From positions 966,936 to 1,030,935 of the forward strand of contig NC_007796.1 of NCBI RefSeq assembly GCF_000013445.1: a stretch of 64,000 nt of DNA. The letters are read 5' to 3'. The stretch is from Methanospirillum hungatei JF-1. Lineage in GTDB: Archaea; Halobacteriota; Methanomicrobia; Methanomicrobiales; Methanospirillaceae. The position numbers were made by a program, and so were the translations under genes. Positions 14,610-21,872 of this stretch are shown in pieces; within the stretch, counting starts at the first letter, position 1; each line of letters begins with the position of its first letter. The notes under the pieces were generated by a model, which did not search any database, was not told the origin of the DNA, and saw nothing but the letters and a program-made list of their open reading frames with translations.

Positions 14610-15637
14610 CAGATCACTCCTGCTAATCGAAAAATACTAAGAACTATTCCAATGACCGACCCGATACCTGTCATGACAGCCATTATGGGAACATATCTGA
14701 ATATCTCCTTTTTTACCCCAGTTCGTGAAGTATATGGCGTGGACCCGGTAAAATTCAGTCCCAGGTATGCAACAACTGCAGGAATAATCAAAAGAGGGAC
14801 AATTGCTCCTGCAGCCAGTGCCCATTCCGGAAGATCTGCTGATTGTGCATACATCGCCGAGAATGGAACTGCACATACTCCTCCCAGAATAAATCCCTTC
14901 ATTGAGAAGTCCTGAGTCGGGAGATAGGGTAGGAGTATTGGAAAGAGGACAGTACCGGTTATGACAGCAGCGATTGCAGCAACTCCGGCCGCTGGTCCTG
15001 CTAACAACCAAAGAATGATAGAGATAATGATGGTCGGAATGGCAACATGTACCAGTTCTATTGGTATTAATACAAGCCGATCCTGTATAGGAAAGGATAC
15101 CTTACGCATTTCAGAGGTAGCCTTCCCGGTTCTCATATATTCAGGAAGATCAGCAGCCCGTACCGGACCATATTCAACCGTAAACCCGGATCTCTGTTTA
15201 ACCATATGCGCAGATATCCCGGGCGCACCCAATTGTGGGACGATAATATTCCGATGGGAAACAATGTGAGACAGCCCTGTTGATTCAATTCTTTTTACCA
15301 GTTCATCAGTACCAAAGGTCCCTTTTCCTGCTGCACACCAGACATTAATCCCTTTTGTGTCCAGTACAAGGATGTATGCATCAAATCCCTTCAGGTTTAA
15401 TCGAAGAGTATCAAAGCTGATAGTGTAATTTGCAGATGCAAAGACCGGTGAATCAGCATCAGGATTGCCCAATCGATAAAGGCCTGGTCGAACTACATGA
15501 CCTGAGCGTTTATATCCCCATCTGGCCAGGATATGATCAATTCTGTTTGCAATAGTAATATTTGAGTCTGTTTGAGGTATTGAATAAGAACAGGCTGTAT
15601 CCGGTTCTGAACATGAACAACAGCATGATGTTTCCAT
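14609..15637 (-). CDS. hgcA: HgcA, membrane corrinoid protein of mercury methylation
   Basis: The 342-residue protein begins with a Cys-rich tail (METSCCCSCSEP), continues with a corrinoid-binding domain with the cap-helix motif NVWCAAGKG (C101 is the lower cobalt ligand in the family), and ends in about five transmembrane helices from residue 188 on. The motif is diagnostic for HgcA, which transfers a methyl group to Hg(II). Start choice: GGAG in the hgcC end lies 6 bp before ATG 15637; the frame is open to ATG 15655, which overlaps the upstream gene. The source of the methyl group would be methyltetrahydrosarcinapterin in a methanogen. Confidence 0.95.
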   Translation of the reverse strand: METSCCCSCSEPDTACSYSIPQTDSNITIANRIDHILARWGYKRSGHVVRPGLYRLGNPDADSPVFASANYTISFDTLRLNLKGFDAYILVLDTKGINVWCAAGKGTFGTDELVKRIESTGLSHIVSHRNIIVPQLGAPGISAHMVKQRSGFTVEYGPVRAADLPEYMRTGKATSEMRKVSFPIQDRLVLIPIELVHVAIPTIIISIILWLLAGPAAGVAAIAAVITGTVLFPILLPYLPTQDFSMKGFILGGVCAVPFSAMYAQSADLPEWALAAGAIVPLLIIPAVVAYLGLNFTGSTPYTSRTGVKKEIFRYVPIMAVMTGIGSVIGIVLSIFRLAGVI

Positions 15638-15638
15638 G

Positions 15639-15938
15639 TTATGCTCCGGTGTCATTCATGAGTGGAGAGAGGACATCTTTTACCATCCCGCTCAGGTTTT
15701 CTGCCTTCATCAGTGCCATACAACAGATAGTACCTTCTTTCTCCCAACTGATGAGAGCCAGTTTGTCTCCGGGTTTAATATCGGCACGTTCCCTGATATC
15801 TTTTGGTAAGACCATCTGACCCCGTTCATCAATCGTGAGAATGGATTCAACCTTGCATGTCGTCTTCTGGTCACAACTACAGAAATTGCGGTCAGTATGC
15901 TTATCATCTTCCGGTTTTTCTTTGGCCATACTCTTCAT
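15639..15938 (-). CDS. hgcC: HgcAB-associated AbrB-like protein (HgcC)
   Basis: The 99-residue protein has an N-terminal charged region with CSCDQKTTC and then a SpoVT/AbrB swapped-hairpin domain: LTIDERGQMVLPKDIRER followed by IKPGDKLALISW. A C-terminal helical part with ICCMALMKAENLS follows. Proteins of this form are consistently found directly upstream of hgcAB. It could act as a repressor of the operon through the palindrome at 15977-15992, or as a metal-binding partner. Its end overlaps the ribosome binding site of hgcA. Confidence 0.82.
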   Translation of the reverse strand: MKSMAKEKPEDDKHTDRNFCSCDQKTTCKVESILTIDERGQMVLPKDIRERADIKPGDKLALISWEKEGTICCMALMKAENLSGMVKDVLSPLMNDTGA

Positions 15939-16341
15939 ATCCGTTGTATTTCATCATATTTAATATATTCAGAATAATCAGATTAATCTGATAAAAAATA
16001 CGAATCAGAAATAATTGGTAATCAATAACAGCCCTGTATTATCAAAACACTATGCAAGCTACCATCTGTCCTGCCTCATAGATCGATTGAATAGCGTCCG
16101 GATATGATGATGTGATTAGGCCGTATTTTTTACTTTTAAAAGCAAATTGAAGATCTTTTTCAGTAAAAATATGCGCCCTTTCCTCATGGATTTATTTTTC
16201 GATTTTAACCCTTATACGGCCAATAAATGAACTTAAGATCTCCTGTTTTAAGCTTAAGGACATGCCCCATTAAAAAAAGGGTTTTTTGAAACATTTAGTA
16301 TAATACCTACAATACCGAATACATCACATAAGAGTAATTAT
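15939..16341. other. Intergenic region between hgcC and the 16342 gene
   Basis: About 400 AT-rich bases without a supported gene. They contain the hgc promoter (minus-strand TATA-like ATATTAAATA, 15957-15966), the palindrome at 15977-15992, and a second TATA-like region before 16342. The middle (16020-16300) shows nothing that I recognise. Confidence 0.4.
15977..15992. promoter_or_regulatory. 16-bp perfect palindrome at the hgc promoter
   Basis: ATCAGATTAATCTGAT is fully self-complementary and lies about 11 bp upstream of the TATA-like element of the hgcCAB operon and about 40 bp before the hgcC start. It is a good candidate operator for HgcC or another dimeric regulator. It differs from the ArsR-like motif found elsewhere in the island. 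Confidence 0.55.
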
Positions 16342-16620
16342 ATGAACTTTAACGATGGAATGGTTGTAATAACGGGGATACTCTGTTTCCTTGCAGGCAT
16401 CCTGATGGTTCCCATGATCGATGCATATGCACTCTCCCATTTTGGGTTCAACCTCCCCATTGCTCTGATTGGAGTGGTAGATTTACTTCTTGTCATCGCT
16501 ATCATTTACGTTCACACCCGCATCGTGCTCTATAATCAGAAAAGAAAAATAAAAAGTATATCAGAAGGGTTCACAACAATATTTAAAAATGAGGGTTCTA
16601 TCAGGAAAGAGAAGGAATAA
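16342..16620 (+). CDS. Small two-span membrane protein, unknown
   Basis: The 92-residue protein has two hydrophobic helices (about residues 8-27 and 38-60) and a basic C-terminal tail with QKRKIKSI and an end KEKE. The first helix ends VPMIDAY and the second begins after a short loop. I do not recognise a family. It is convergent with the next gene, overlapping its end by 20 bp. The upstream AT-rich sequence offers a promoter. Confidence 0.55.
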   Translation: MNFNDGMVVITGILCFLAGILMVPMIDAYALSHFGFNLPIALIGVVDLLLVIAIIYVHTRIVLYNQKRKIKSISEGFTTIFKNEGSIRKEKE

Positions 16621-17071
16621 TCATCCGATCCAGTGACGTTATGGACATCTGATCTCCCCCGGTTATATCAACTCCCATTTCTGATCGTTTCAGTACTATT
16701 CCTGCCAAATCTTCAGAACCACAGAGCAGATGTTGTTCAGGATGGGTCCCCCGCTGTATTGAGCAGTTTATCTCGATATGATCTCCGGCAGACACAACCA
16801 TGGTAAGTCGTTTACTCCCCGGATGTCCTTTGGGGAGGACTACCAGGGGAGCATGATACTTCCGGATGAGTTCTAAAAGTATCATCGCCTGTCCAATCTC
16901 CCCTCCTTCAGGTGCAGAAACCACAACCAGATCCCCCTCTTCCAGATAGTGACAATATTCATCGCCGTACATTTCGATAAAAAGATGAAAGGGGGAGAGA
17001 ACCCTTCCTATCAATAGAAATGACAGTGGGGCCTGGATACAGAGATACCCTTCCTGTAAAAGAACATTCAT
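16601..17071 (-). CDS. Unknown protein coupled to a zinc ribbon
   Basis: The 156-residue protein has mixed alpha/beta composition with segments LEEGDLVVVSAPEGGEIGQAM and PLVVLPKGHPGSKR, then SAGDHIEINC and an end with DQMSITSLDRM. No signal peptide is evident. I know no family for it. Its start overlaps the stop of a 50-residue zinc-ribbon gene (ATGA at 17068-17071), so the two products are made together and may form one complex. Confidence 0.6.
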   Translation of the reverse strand: MNVLLQEGYLCIQAPLSFLLIGRVLSPFHLFIEMYGDEYCHYLEEGDLVVVSAPEGGEIGQAMILLELIRKYHAPLVVLPKGHPGSKRLTMVVSAGDHIEINCSIQRGTHPEQHLLCGSEDLAGIVLKRSEMGVDITGGDQMSITSLDRMIIPSLS

Positions 17072-17220
17072 GTCGGAACGCAGTTATCAGAACCACAGGT
17101 AGGACATCTGATATTCTTACCAAGGGAACTAAAACTGCCGCCACAGTCTTTACACTTGTAATTCTTTGCTTTCAATCCTTCATCAAATTCGATATCAACA
17201 GGTCCGCCTACGGTGCACAT
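17068..17220 (-). CDS. 50-residue zinc-ribbon protein
   Basis: The frame runs from ATG 17218-17220 to TGA 17068-17070 and codes for a protein starting MCTVGGPVDIEFDEG. It carries two knuckles, YKCKDCGGSF and IRCPTCGSDNC, making a rubredoxin-like or ribosomal-type zinc ribbon. The product is soluble. It overlaps the downstream gene by 4 bp. Small ribbons of this form often mediate protein or nucleic acid contacts; a role here is unknown. Confidence 0.7.
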   Translation of the reverse strand: MCTVGGPVDIEFDEGLKAKNYKCKDCGGSFSSLGKNIRCPTCGSDNCVPT

Positions 17221-17298
17221 TTGTGAATCACCTGAATATCATATCTTGACATATGCAGCAATAAATTATCCGCTTCTATCAGATAATGTAAGATTGAC

Positions 17299-17556
17299 AT
17301 GAGCTGACGGGACGTTCATTGCCTGGTTGCTTATGCTCTCATGGCCTGTACAGTTTTCATGATTGTCTCCGGTCTTGAAATTACTGAACCGGGTATCATC
17401 ACCCCGTTGACCTTTGGTCTTTATGATAAATTCATATCAATCCGGAATCATTCATTTCTGTGGGGGCCATTTTGTATCCTGTGTACCCTCCATATCTGGC
17501 TGACCAGGAAGCAATTAATTCAAAAAAGGAGTGAACGGAAATCTACGGACAATTAG
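17299..17556 (+). pseudogene. Possible membrane protein gene with stop at codon 3
   Basis: From ATG 17299 the frame reads M-S-stop-RDVHCLVAYALM and continues open to 17556; translation could also begin at ATG 17341, giving 71 residues. The product has two hydrophobic helices with RDVH at the start, SGLEITEPGI, and IRNHSFLWGPF with LHIWLTRK at the end. The spaced histidines recall small heme-binding DUF4405-like proteins. It ends inside the last bases of the convergent kup gene. I judge it a decayed or borderline gene. Confidence 0.35.
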
Positions 17557-19388
17557 AGTTCCACCCGGGTTATTACCCCATGAACCTTATGGGAAGGTAG
17601 CCGGTAATACTGGACAAATGATGGACAAAGTCTCTTAATGGCACTGAATATTTTCCAGATAATATTTCGGGTGACAATCTCTTCCATCCCATAAAAGATT
17701 GTCTTCTCTTCTATTCCGGCATCACGAATGATTCGCATCAGATCAATAATCTGCATGTATCCGTAACTGATGGAGAGATGGGAAAGACCAGGTTCTATTG
17801 ATTTATCGAAATGCCATGAAAATCCATATGGCTCATCCTTGATATCCAAAGAGATAATGACATTTTCCTCATAGATTATCTCATTATTAAACATCGTCCG
17901 GGAGATGTATGCCGGAACCTGGTCTAAAGAGCGGGCAAAGAACAGGGCTGTCCCCCGGAGATGGCGGGCGGTTTTATATGCACGGGTGTATTTCTTGATA
18001 AACTGATCATGACCCATCGGTTTCATGGACCGGTACAACGCCCGCTGTCCGGAGGTGTATATGATAACTATGGTGAATGGAATTGCTGCGATAACGAGTG
18101 ATAAATAACCACCATGAGTGATCTTGGATACCGTTGACAGGAAGTAGGTGATATCTACCAAAGTCACAATGAGTGCTATTCCCATATAGAGGTATTTACG
18201 GCGTTGCAGGAAGATGGCAATCATAAATGAACCGGTGATGGACATAGTTCCGGTCACGGCAAGACCATAGGCACTTGCCAGTCGTTCTGAGTATTGGAAT
18301 ATGAGAAGAACGCAGATGACCGCAATACAAAGAAGCCAGTTTACGGTGTTGATGTAAATCTGGGTCCTGAGTTCATCAGATGTATAATCAACCGGGAGCA
18401 TGGGAAGAAGATGAGTGGTAATTGCCTGGTAAATAATAGAGAAAATACCACTTATGACCGCCTGTGAAGCGATAATGGTTGCAATAATCATGAGAAGCAG
18501 GAATGGAATGTATAGTATTTGAGATAATGAAAATATCATCTCAAACAAGGGGTTTATGACATCGGTATTCCTGAGTAAATATGCTGCCTGACCCAGATAT
18601 GAGAAAAATACCGCAATAAAAACAAATCCCCAGGCATATTGAATGGGTTCACGGCCAAGATGGCCCATATCGGCAAATAATGCCTCAGCCCCGGTTGCAC
18701 ACAGGACAATCATGGATAATGAGAAAAAGCCCAGAAGTCCATTATGGATAAAAAATTCTACTGCATATATGGGATTGATGGCCAAAAGTATCTCCGGGCT
18801 GAAAGCGACTGAAATCGCACCAGATATGAATAATGTTAAAAACCAGATGACCATAACCGGTCCGAAGGTCCGGGAAACCCCTTCAGTTCCTCTCTTCTGG
18901 AATAAAAATAAACCCAGGGCAATAAGGATTGCAAGGAAAATCAGCCAGTCCTGGGCAATGAGTTCAAATCCGGGAATCTGCCGGACGCCCTCAACCGCGG
19001 AGAGTATCGATATCGCCGGAGTGATAACGCATTCACCGATCATCAAAGAGATACCAAGGGTAGCAAGAAGGGTAAATACTGCCACTCCCTTCGGTTTCTT
19101 TAAAAGCGGAATAAGAATCCCTTTTAGGACGAGAGTGCCTCCTTCACCGGTTTCAGAAAGACGCATGGCAAGGAAGGTATACTGAACGGTGACCATGATG
19201 AGAAGCGTCCAGAAGATCAGGGATACTGCACCCATGATATTTTCCGGAGTGGGCGGAAGGAAGAGGAATAAAACTGCAAGAGTGTAAATGGGACTGGTCC
19301 CGATATCACCAAATACCAGTCCTGCAGCTTTTATGATAGACGTTTTTGATGGGTGTTCCATTGTCTTACTTATAGTTCTTCTACTCAT
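17553..19388 (-). CDS. kup: KUP-family potassium uptake protein
   Basis: The 611-residue protein starts with LVFGDIGTSPIYTLAVLF, the KUP signature, and has twelve transmembrane helices, with VTVQYTFLAMRLSETGEGGTLVLKG and ALFADMGHLGREPIQYAW typical of the family. A cytoplasmic C-terminal domain of about 160 residues follows, with GTALFFARSLDQVPAYI, a segment conserved in KUP tails. It imports K+ with protons. Length is normal (about 620). No partner gene is seen next to it. Confidence 0.95.
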   Translation of the reverse strand: MSRRTISKTMEHPSKTSIIKAAGLVFGDIGTSPIYTLAVLFLFLPPTPENIMGAVSLIFWTLLIMVTVQYTFLAMRLSETGEGGTLVLKGILIPLLKKPKGVAVFTLLATLGISLMIGECVITPAISILSAVEGVRQIPGFELIAQDWLIFLAILIALGLFLFQKRGTEGVSRTFGPVMVIWFLTLFISGAISVAFSPEILLAINPIYAVEFFIHNGLLGFFSLSMIVLCATGAEALFADMGHLGREPIQYAWGFVFIAVFFSYLGQAAYLLRNTDVINPLFEMIFSLSQILYIPFLLLMIIATIIASQAVISGIFSIIYQAITTHLLPMLPVDYTSDELRTQIYINTVNWLLCIAVICVLLIFQYSERLASAYGLAVTGTMSITGSFMIAIFLQRRKYLYMGIALIVTLVDITYFLSTVSKITHGGYLSLVIAAIPFTIVIIYTSGQRALYRSMKPMGHDQFIKKYTRAYKTARHLRGTALFFARSLDQVPAYISRTMFNNEIIYEENVIISLDIKDEPYGFSWHFDKSIEPGLSHLSISYGYMQIIDLMRIIRDAGIEEKTIFYGMEEIVTRNIIWKIFSAIKRLCPSFVQYYRLPSHKVHGVITRVEL

Positions 19389-19428
19389 TCAGTTAATAAT
19401 TCCCGATGATCGGAATATGGGACCGGGA

Positions 19429-19441
19429 GAAAAAAAAAAAG
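19429..19441 (-). terminator. Poly-T terminator of the symporter transcript
   Basis: On the minus strand a run of ten to eleven T residues follows CCC about 25-35 bp after the symporter stop, typical of an archaeal intrinsic terminator. Confidence 0.55.
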
Positions 19442-19464
19442 AGTATACAATGAAAATAAAACTA

Positions 19465-20967
19465 TCAGCGACAGCGGATGTACCATCCGGTTTTCGTCTC
19501 GTCAAGCACTTTTTCACTGGTTTGTTTCGTGCACAGGCTGACAATAATCATTGCAATGCATGAGATAATTACCGCATAAAAACTGAAATGAAGCGGAAGT
19601 TTAGCCACGTACTGATAATATGCTCCGAATATTCCCGCAGATACAAGACCTGCTGCCATGCTGATGATTGCGCCCATCCGGGTAGCCCGGCGCCAGTATA
19701 GACCGGCAAGAAGCGGAACGGCAAAGGTTGAGAGCATCACACCAATTCCCATCCAGATAAGGAACGCGAGCATCTCCGGGGGGTTTAATGCGATTATCAT
19801 GGTAACCAGGGCTGAAAGAATGACGACTATCTTACTCATGAGGAGAACCTGCGTATCTGGGGCATTTGGTCTGATGATCTTCTTATAAATATCCCATGAG
19901 AACATGGCACCGATAGTCAGCATGAGCCGGTCAGTAGTTGACATGACCGCGGCAAGTACAATGACGGCAAAGATAGACCACAGAGCAATATGGGGGATCG
20001 CATTTTGTATTCCATATAGAATTACAAAATCCTGTGCATTTGGAACATCCGGGAGAGTGAATACTCCTTCCTGTACAAGGACGATGCCTGCAAATCCGGC
20101 AAATTTTAATAAAAACATGACGACCCCATAGATAAGGAATCCAAGAAGTGGAGCCCAGGTAAAAAGCCGGGCATCTTTCACGGCAAGGATATTATTAATG
20201 ACATGGGGTGCACAGGCAAGACCGATGATCAATAAAACTCCGAAAGAGACCAGGTATGCAGGAGTAAAGACCATCCCTCCCGCCATCCAGGGCTGAACCA
20301 GATCAGGATTTACTGATGCCATGAATTCATTGACATGAGTAAACCCACCGGCATAGAAGATAATGATCGGTGCCATGATGACAACGCCAAGGATGAGAAT
20401 AAAAGACTGGATCAGTGCGGCCCAGGCAACAGCATACAGACCGCCGATGGTCGTATAAATCGTTACAACAAGGGTTGCAATGATAAGTGCCAGCCAAAGT
20501 GGAATCTCAAAAAGCCACATAAGAACGATAGCTATTGCAGTATACTGTCCGACCAGATAGATGAGCGATACAATTATTCCTGCTACTGCTGACAACGTTC
20601 GAAGGGCGGTCGGACTTTCATACCGGTGGGCCAGGTAATCCTGCACGGTCATGTACCCGGTGTTACGGGTAATAGCATGCAGTTTCACTCCAAAGAAGAT
20701 GATACAAAAGGCTATCGAGAGTGGAACAAATATCTGTTCCCAGATGGTCGGCCATCCGAATTTAAATCCAAGCCCGGAGACTCCAAGGAGAGACATTCCG
20801 GAACATACAGTTCCGATCATAAGAAGAACAAATACCCAGAATCCAAGAGAGCGGCCTGCTACAAGATAATCTTCAGTATTTTTTATCTTCCGGGATGCCC
20901 ATCCCCCGATCCCAATCATTGCCAGACAATATATTACTACAATTCCAATGGTTGCTCCATCAGCCAT
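19465..20967 (-). CDS. Sodium:solute symporter (SSS family)
   Basis: The 500-residue protein has thirteen predicted helices. The N-terminal part shows GGWASRKIKNTEDYLVAGRS, and GMSLLGVSGLGFKFGW and TIGGLYAVAWAALIQ follow, all typical of the SSS family. AVIVLAAVMSTTDRLML in the second half matches the Na+-site region. Related archaeal members resemble PanF/PutP/ActP, so the substrate may be acetate, pantothenate or an amino acid; this cannot be settled. The start overlaps the stop of the small accessory gene upstream (TAATG). Confidence 0.9.
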   Translation of the reverse strand: MADGATIGIVVIYCLAMIGIGGWASRKIKNTEDYLVAGRSLGFWVFVLLMIGTVCSGMSLLGVSGLGFKFGWPTIWEQIFVPLSIAFCIIFFGVKLHAITRNTGYMTVQDYLAHRYESPTALRTLSAVAGIIVSLIYLVGQYTAIAIVLMWLFEIPLWLALIIATLVVTIYTTIGGLYAVAWAALIQSFILILGVVIMAPIIIFYAGGFTHVNEFMASVNPDLVQPWMAGGMVFTPAYLVSFGVLLIIGLACAPHVINNILAVKDARLFTWAPLLGFLIYGVVMFLLKFAGFAGIVLVQEGVFTLPDVPNAQDFVILYGIQNAIPHIALWSIFAVIVLAAVMSTTDRLMLTIGAMFSWDIYKKIIRPNAPDTQVLLMSKIVVILSALVTMIIALNPPEMLAFLIWMGIGVMLSTFAVPLLAGLYWRRATRMGAIISMAAGLVSAGIFGAYYQYVAKLPLHFSFYAVIISCIAMIIVSLCTKQTSEKVLDETKTGWYIRCR

Positions 20968-21077
20968 TATGCCTCACCTCTGAAATACAGACCCCAGAGA
21001 ATGAGAAGAATGGTAAAGAAAACAAAAGCTCCGCCTACAATAACAATAGTTTCTGTTGGTAACCCAAACATATCCAT
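20967..21077 (-). CDS. Symporter small accessory protein (36 residues)
   Basis: ATG 21075-21077 opens a frame ending TAA at 20967-20969 inside the symporter start. The product starts MDMFGLPTETIVIVGGA and has one transmembrane helix followed by LYFRGEA. Single-span peptides coded directly before SSS-type symporters are known in archaea and are named symporter small accessory proteins. It is likely a subunit or stabiliser of the transporter. Confidence 0.75.
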   Translation of the reverse strand: MDMFGLPTETIVIVGGAFVFFTILLILWGLYFRGEA

Positions 21078-21200
21078 GCATCTTTGTGCCATGCTAACAT
21101 ATAACAGGCTCGAATGGTGTCTGACCCGATTCCTCGGTTAATCTGGATTAGACCTAGAAAATCCGACAATTCCTTAAATTATGGAAGCCGAGTACATAGG

Positions 21201-21872
21201 ATGAGTCTCTTCGATCAAAAAGCGCAGACAAAGTTCTTTTTATTCTGCATCGGCATGGTGCTCCTTTGTATAGTTCCGGCATCAGCAGGGCTTGAAGGAC
21301 CTGTTGTTGATGCATTATCATACTATAACCAGGCAGTTGATGCCGCAGGACAGGGATCCTATGAAGAGGCAATGAACCTGATAGATAAATCACTACAGAT
21401 CCAGCCAGATTTTTATCTTGCCCAGATAACAAAGGCAAGTCTGCTCTCTCAGAAAAGTGAATATTCAGAGGCAGAAGATCTGTTGAAGCAGGCAGAACAG
21501 TCTCATCCGAATAATGCATTCGTACTGGCTGCGCATGCATCACTCTACATTGAAACCGGGCGGTATAAGGAAGCCCTGACCGCAGCTGAGGCTGCACTGG
21601 AAAAAGACCCTACTCTGGTGGAAGCATGGGTGCTGAAAGGAACTGCACATGGTGGCCTGGCTCAATATGAAGAAGAAATAAATGCATCAGAGAGAGCCCT
21701 TCAGATTGAACCGGCACATCCCCAGGCTTTATCCAATCTGAAGTTTGCAACAGAGTCCCTTACGATCCATCAGAATAAAACCGGTCAAGATGGTGCTGAG
21801 AAGACTCCTCTGTCAATACCCGTTGTTTTGGCGGGCGTCCTCTTCGCTTCGGTGTTTCGAAAGAAGATGTGA
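21201..21872 (+). CDS. Exported TPR-repeat protein with C-terminal anchor
   Basis: I start at ATG 21201 (223 residues, MSLFDQKAQ), as the frame upstream has no signal character. There is a signal peptide (residues 11-31, ending PASA), four TPR units with YNQAVDAAGQGSYEEAM and ALTAAEAALEKDPTLVEAWVLKG, then a C-terminal hydrophobic helix ending FRKKM, which tethers it to the membrane. Its last 113 bp overlap the end of the convergent methyltransferase gene. Paralogues with the same form are at 39411-39929 and 50513-51355. Confidence 0.8.
   Translation: MSLFDQKAQTKFFLFCIGMVLLCIVPASAGLEGPVVDALSYYNQAVDAAGQGSYEEAMNLIDKSLQIQPDFYLAQITKASLLSQKSEYSEAEDLLKQAEQSHPNNAFVLAAHASLYIETGRYKEALTAAEAALEKDPTLVEAWVLKGTAHGGLAQYEEEINASERALQIEPAHPQALSNLKFATESLTIHQNKTGQDGAEKTPLSIPVVLAGVLFASVFRKKM

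Noticed and set aside
16262-16292. Hairpin or terminator near the CCCC/GGG and A/T runs
   Set aside because: The complementary runs are too short and there is no gene ending close by.
18643-19185. 180-residue plus-strand frame opposite kup
   Set aside because: Proline- and Arg-rich shadow antisense to conserved kup sequence.
21154-21597. 147-residue minus-strand frame opposite the TPR gene
   Set aside because: It is antisense to well-formed TPR repeats and has no protein-like features.
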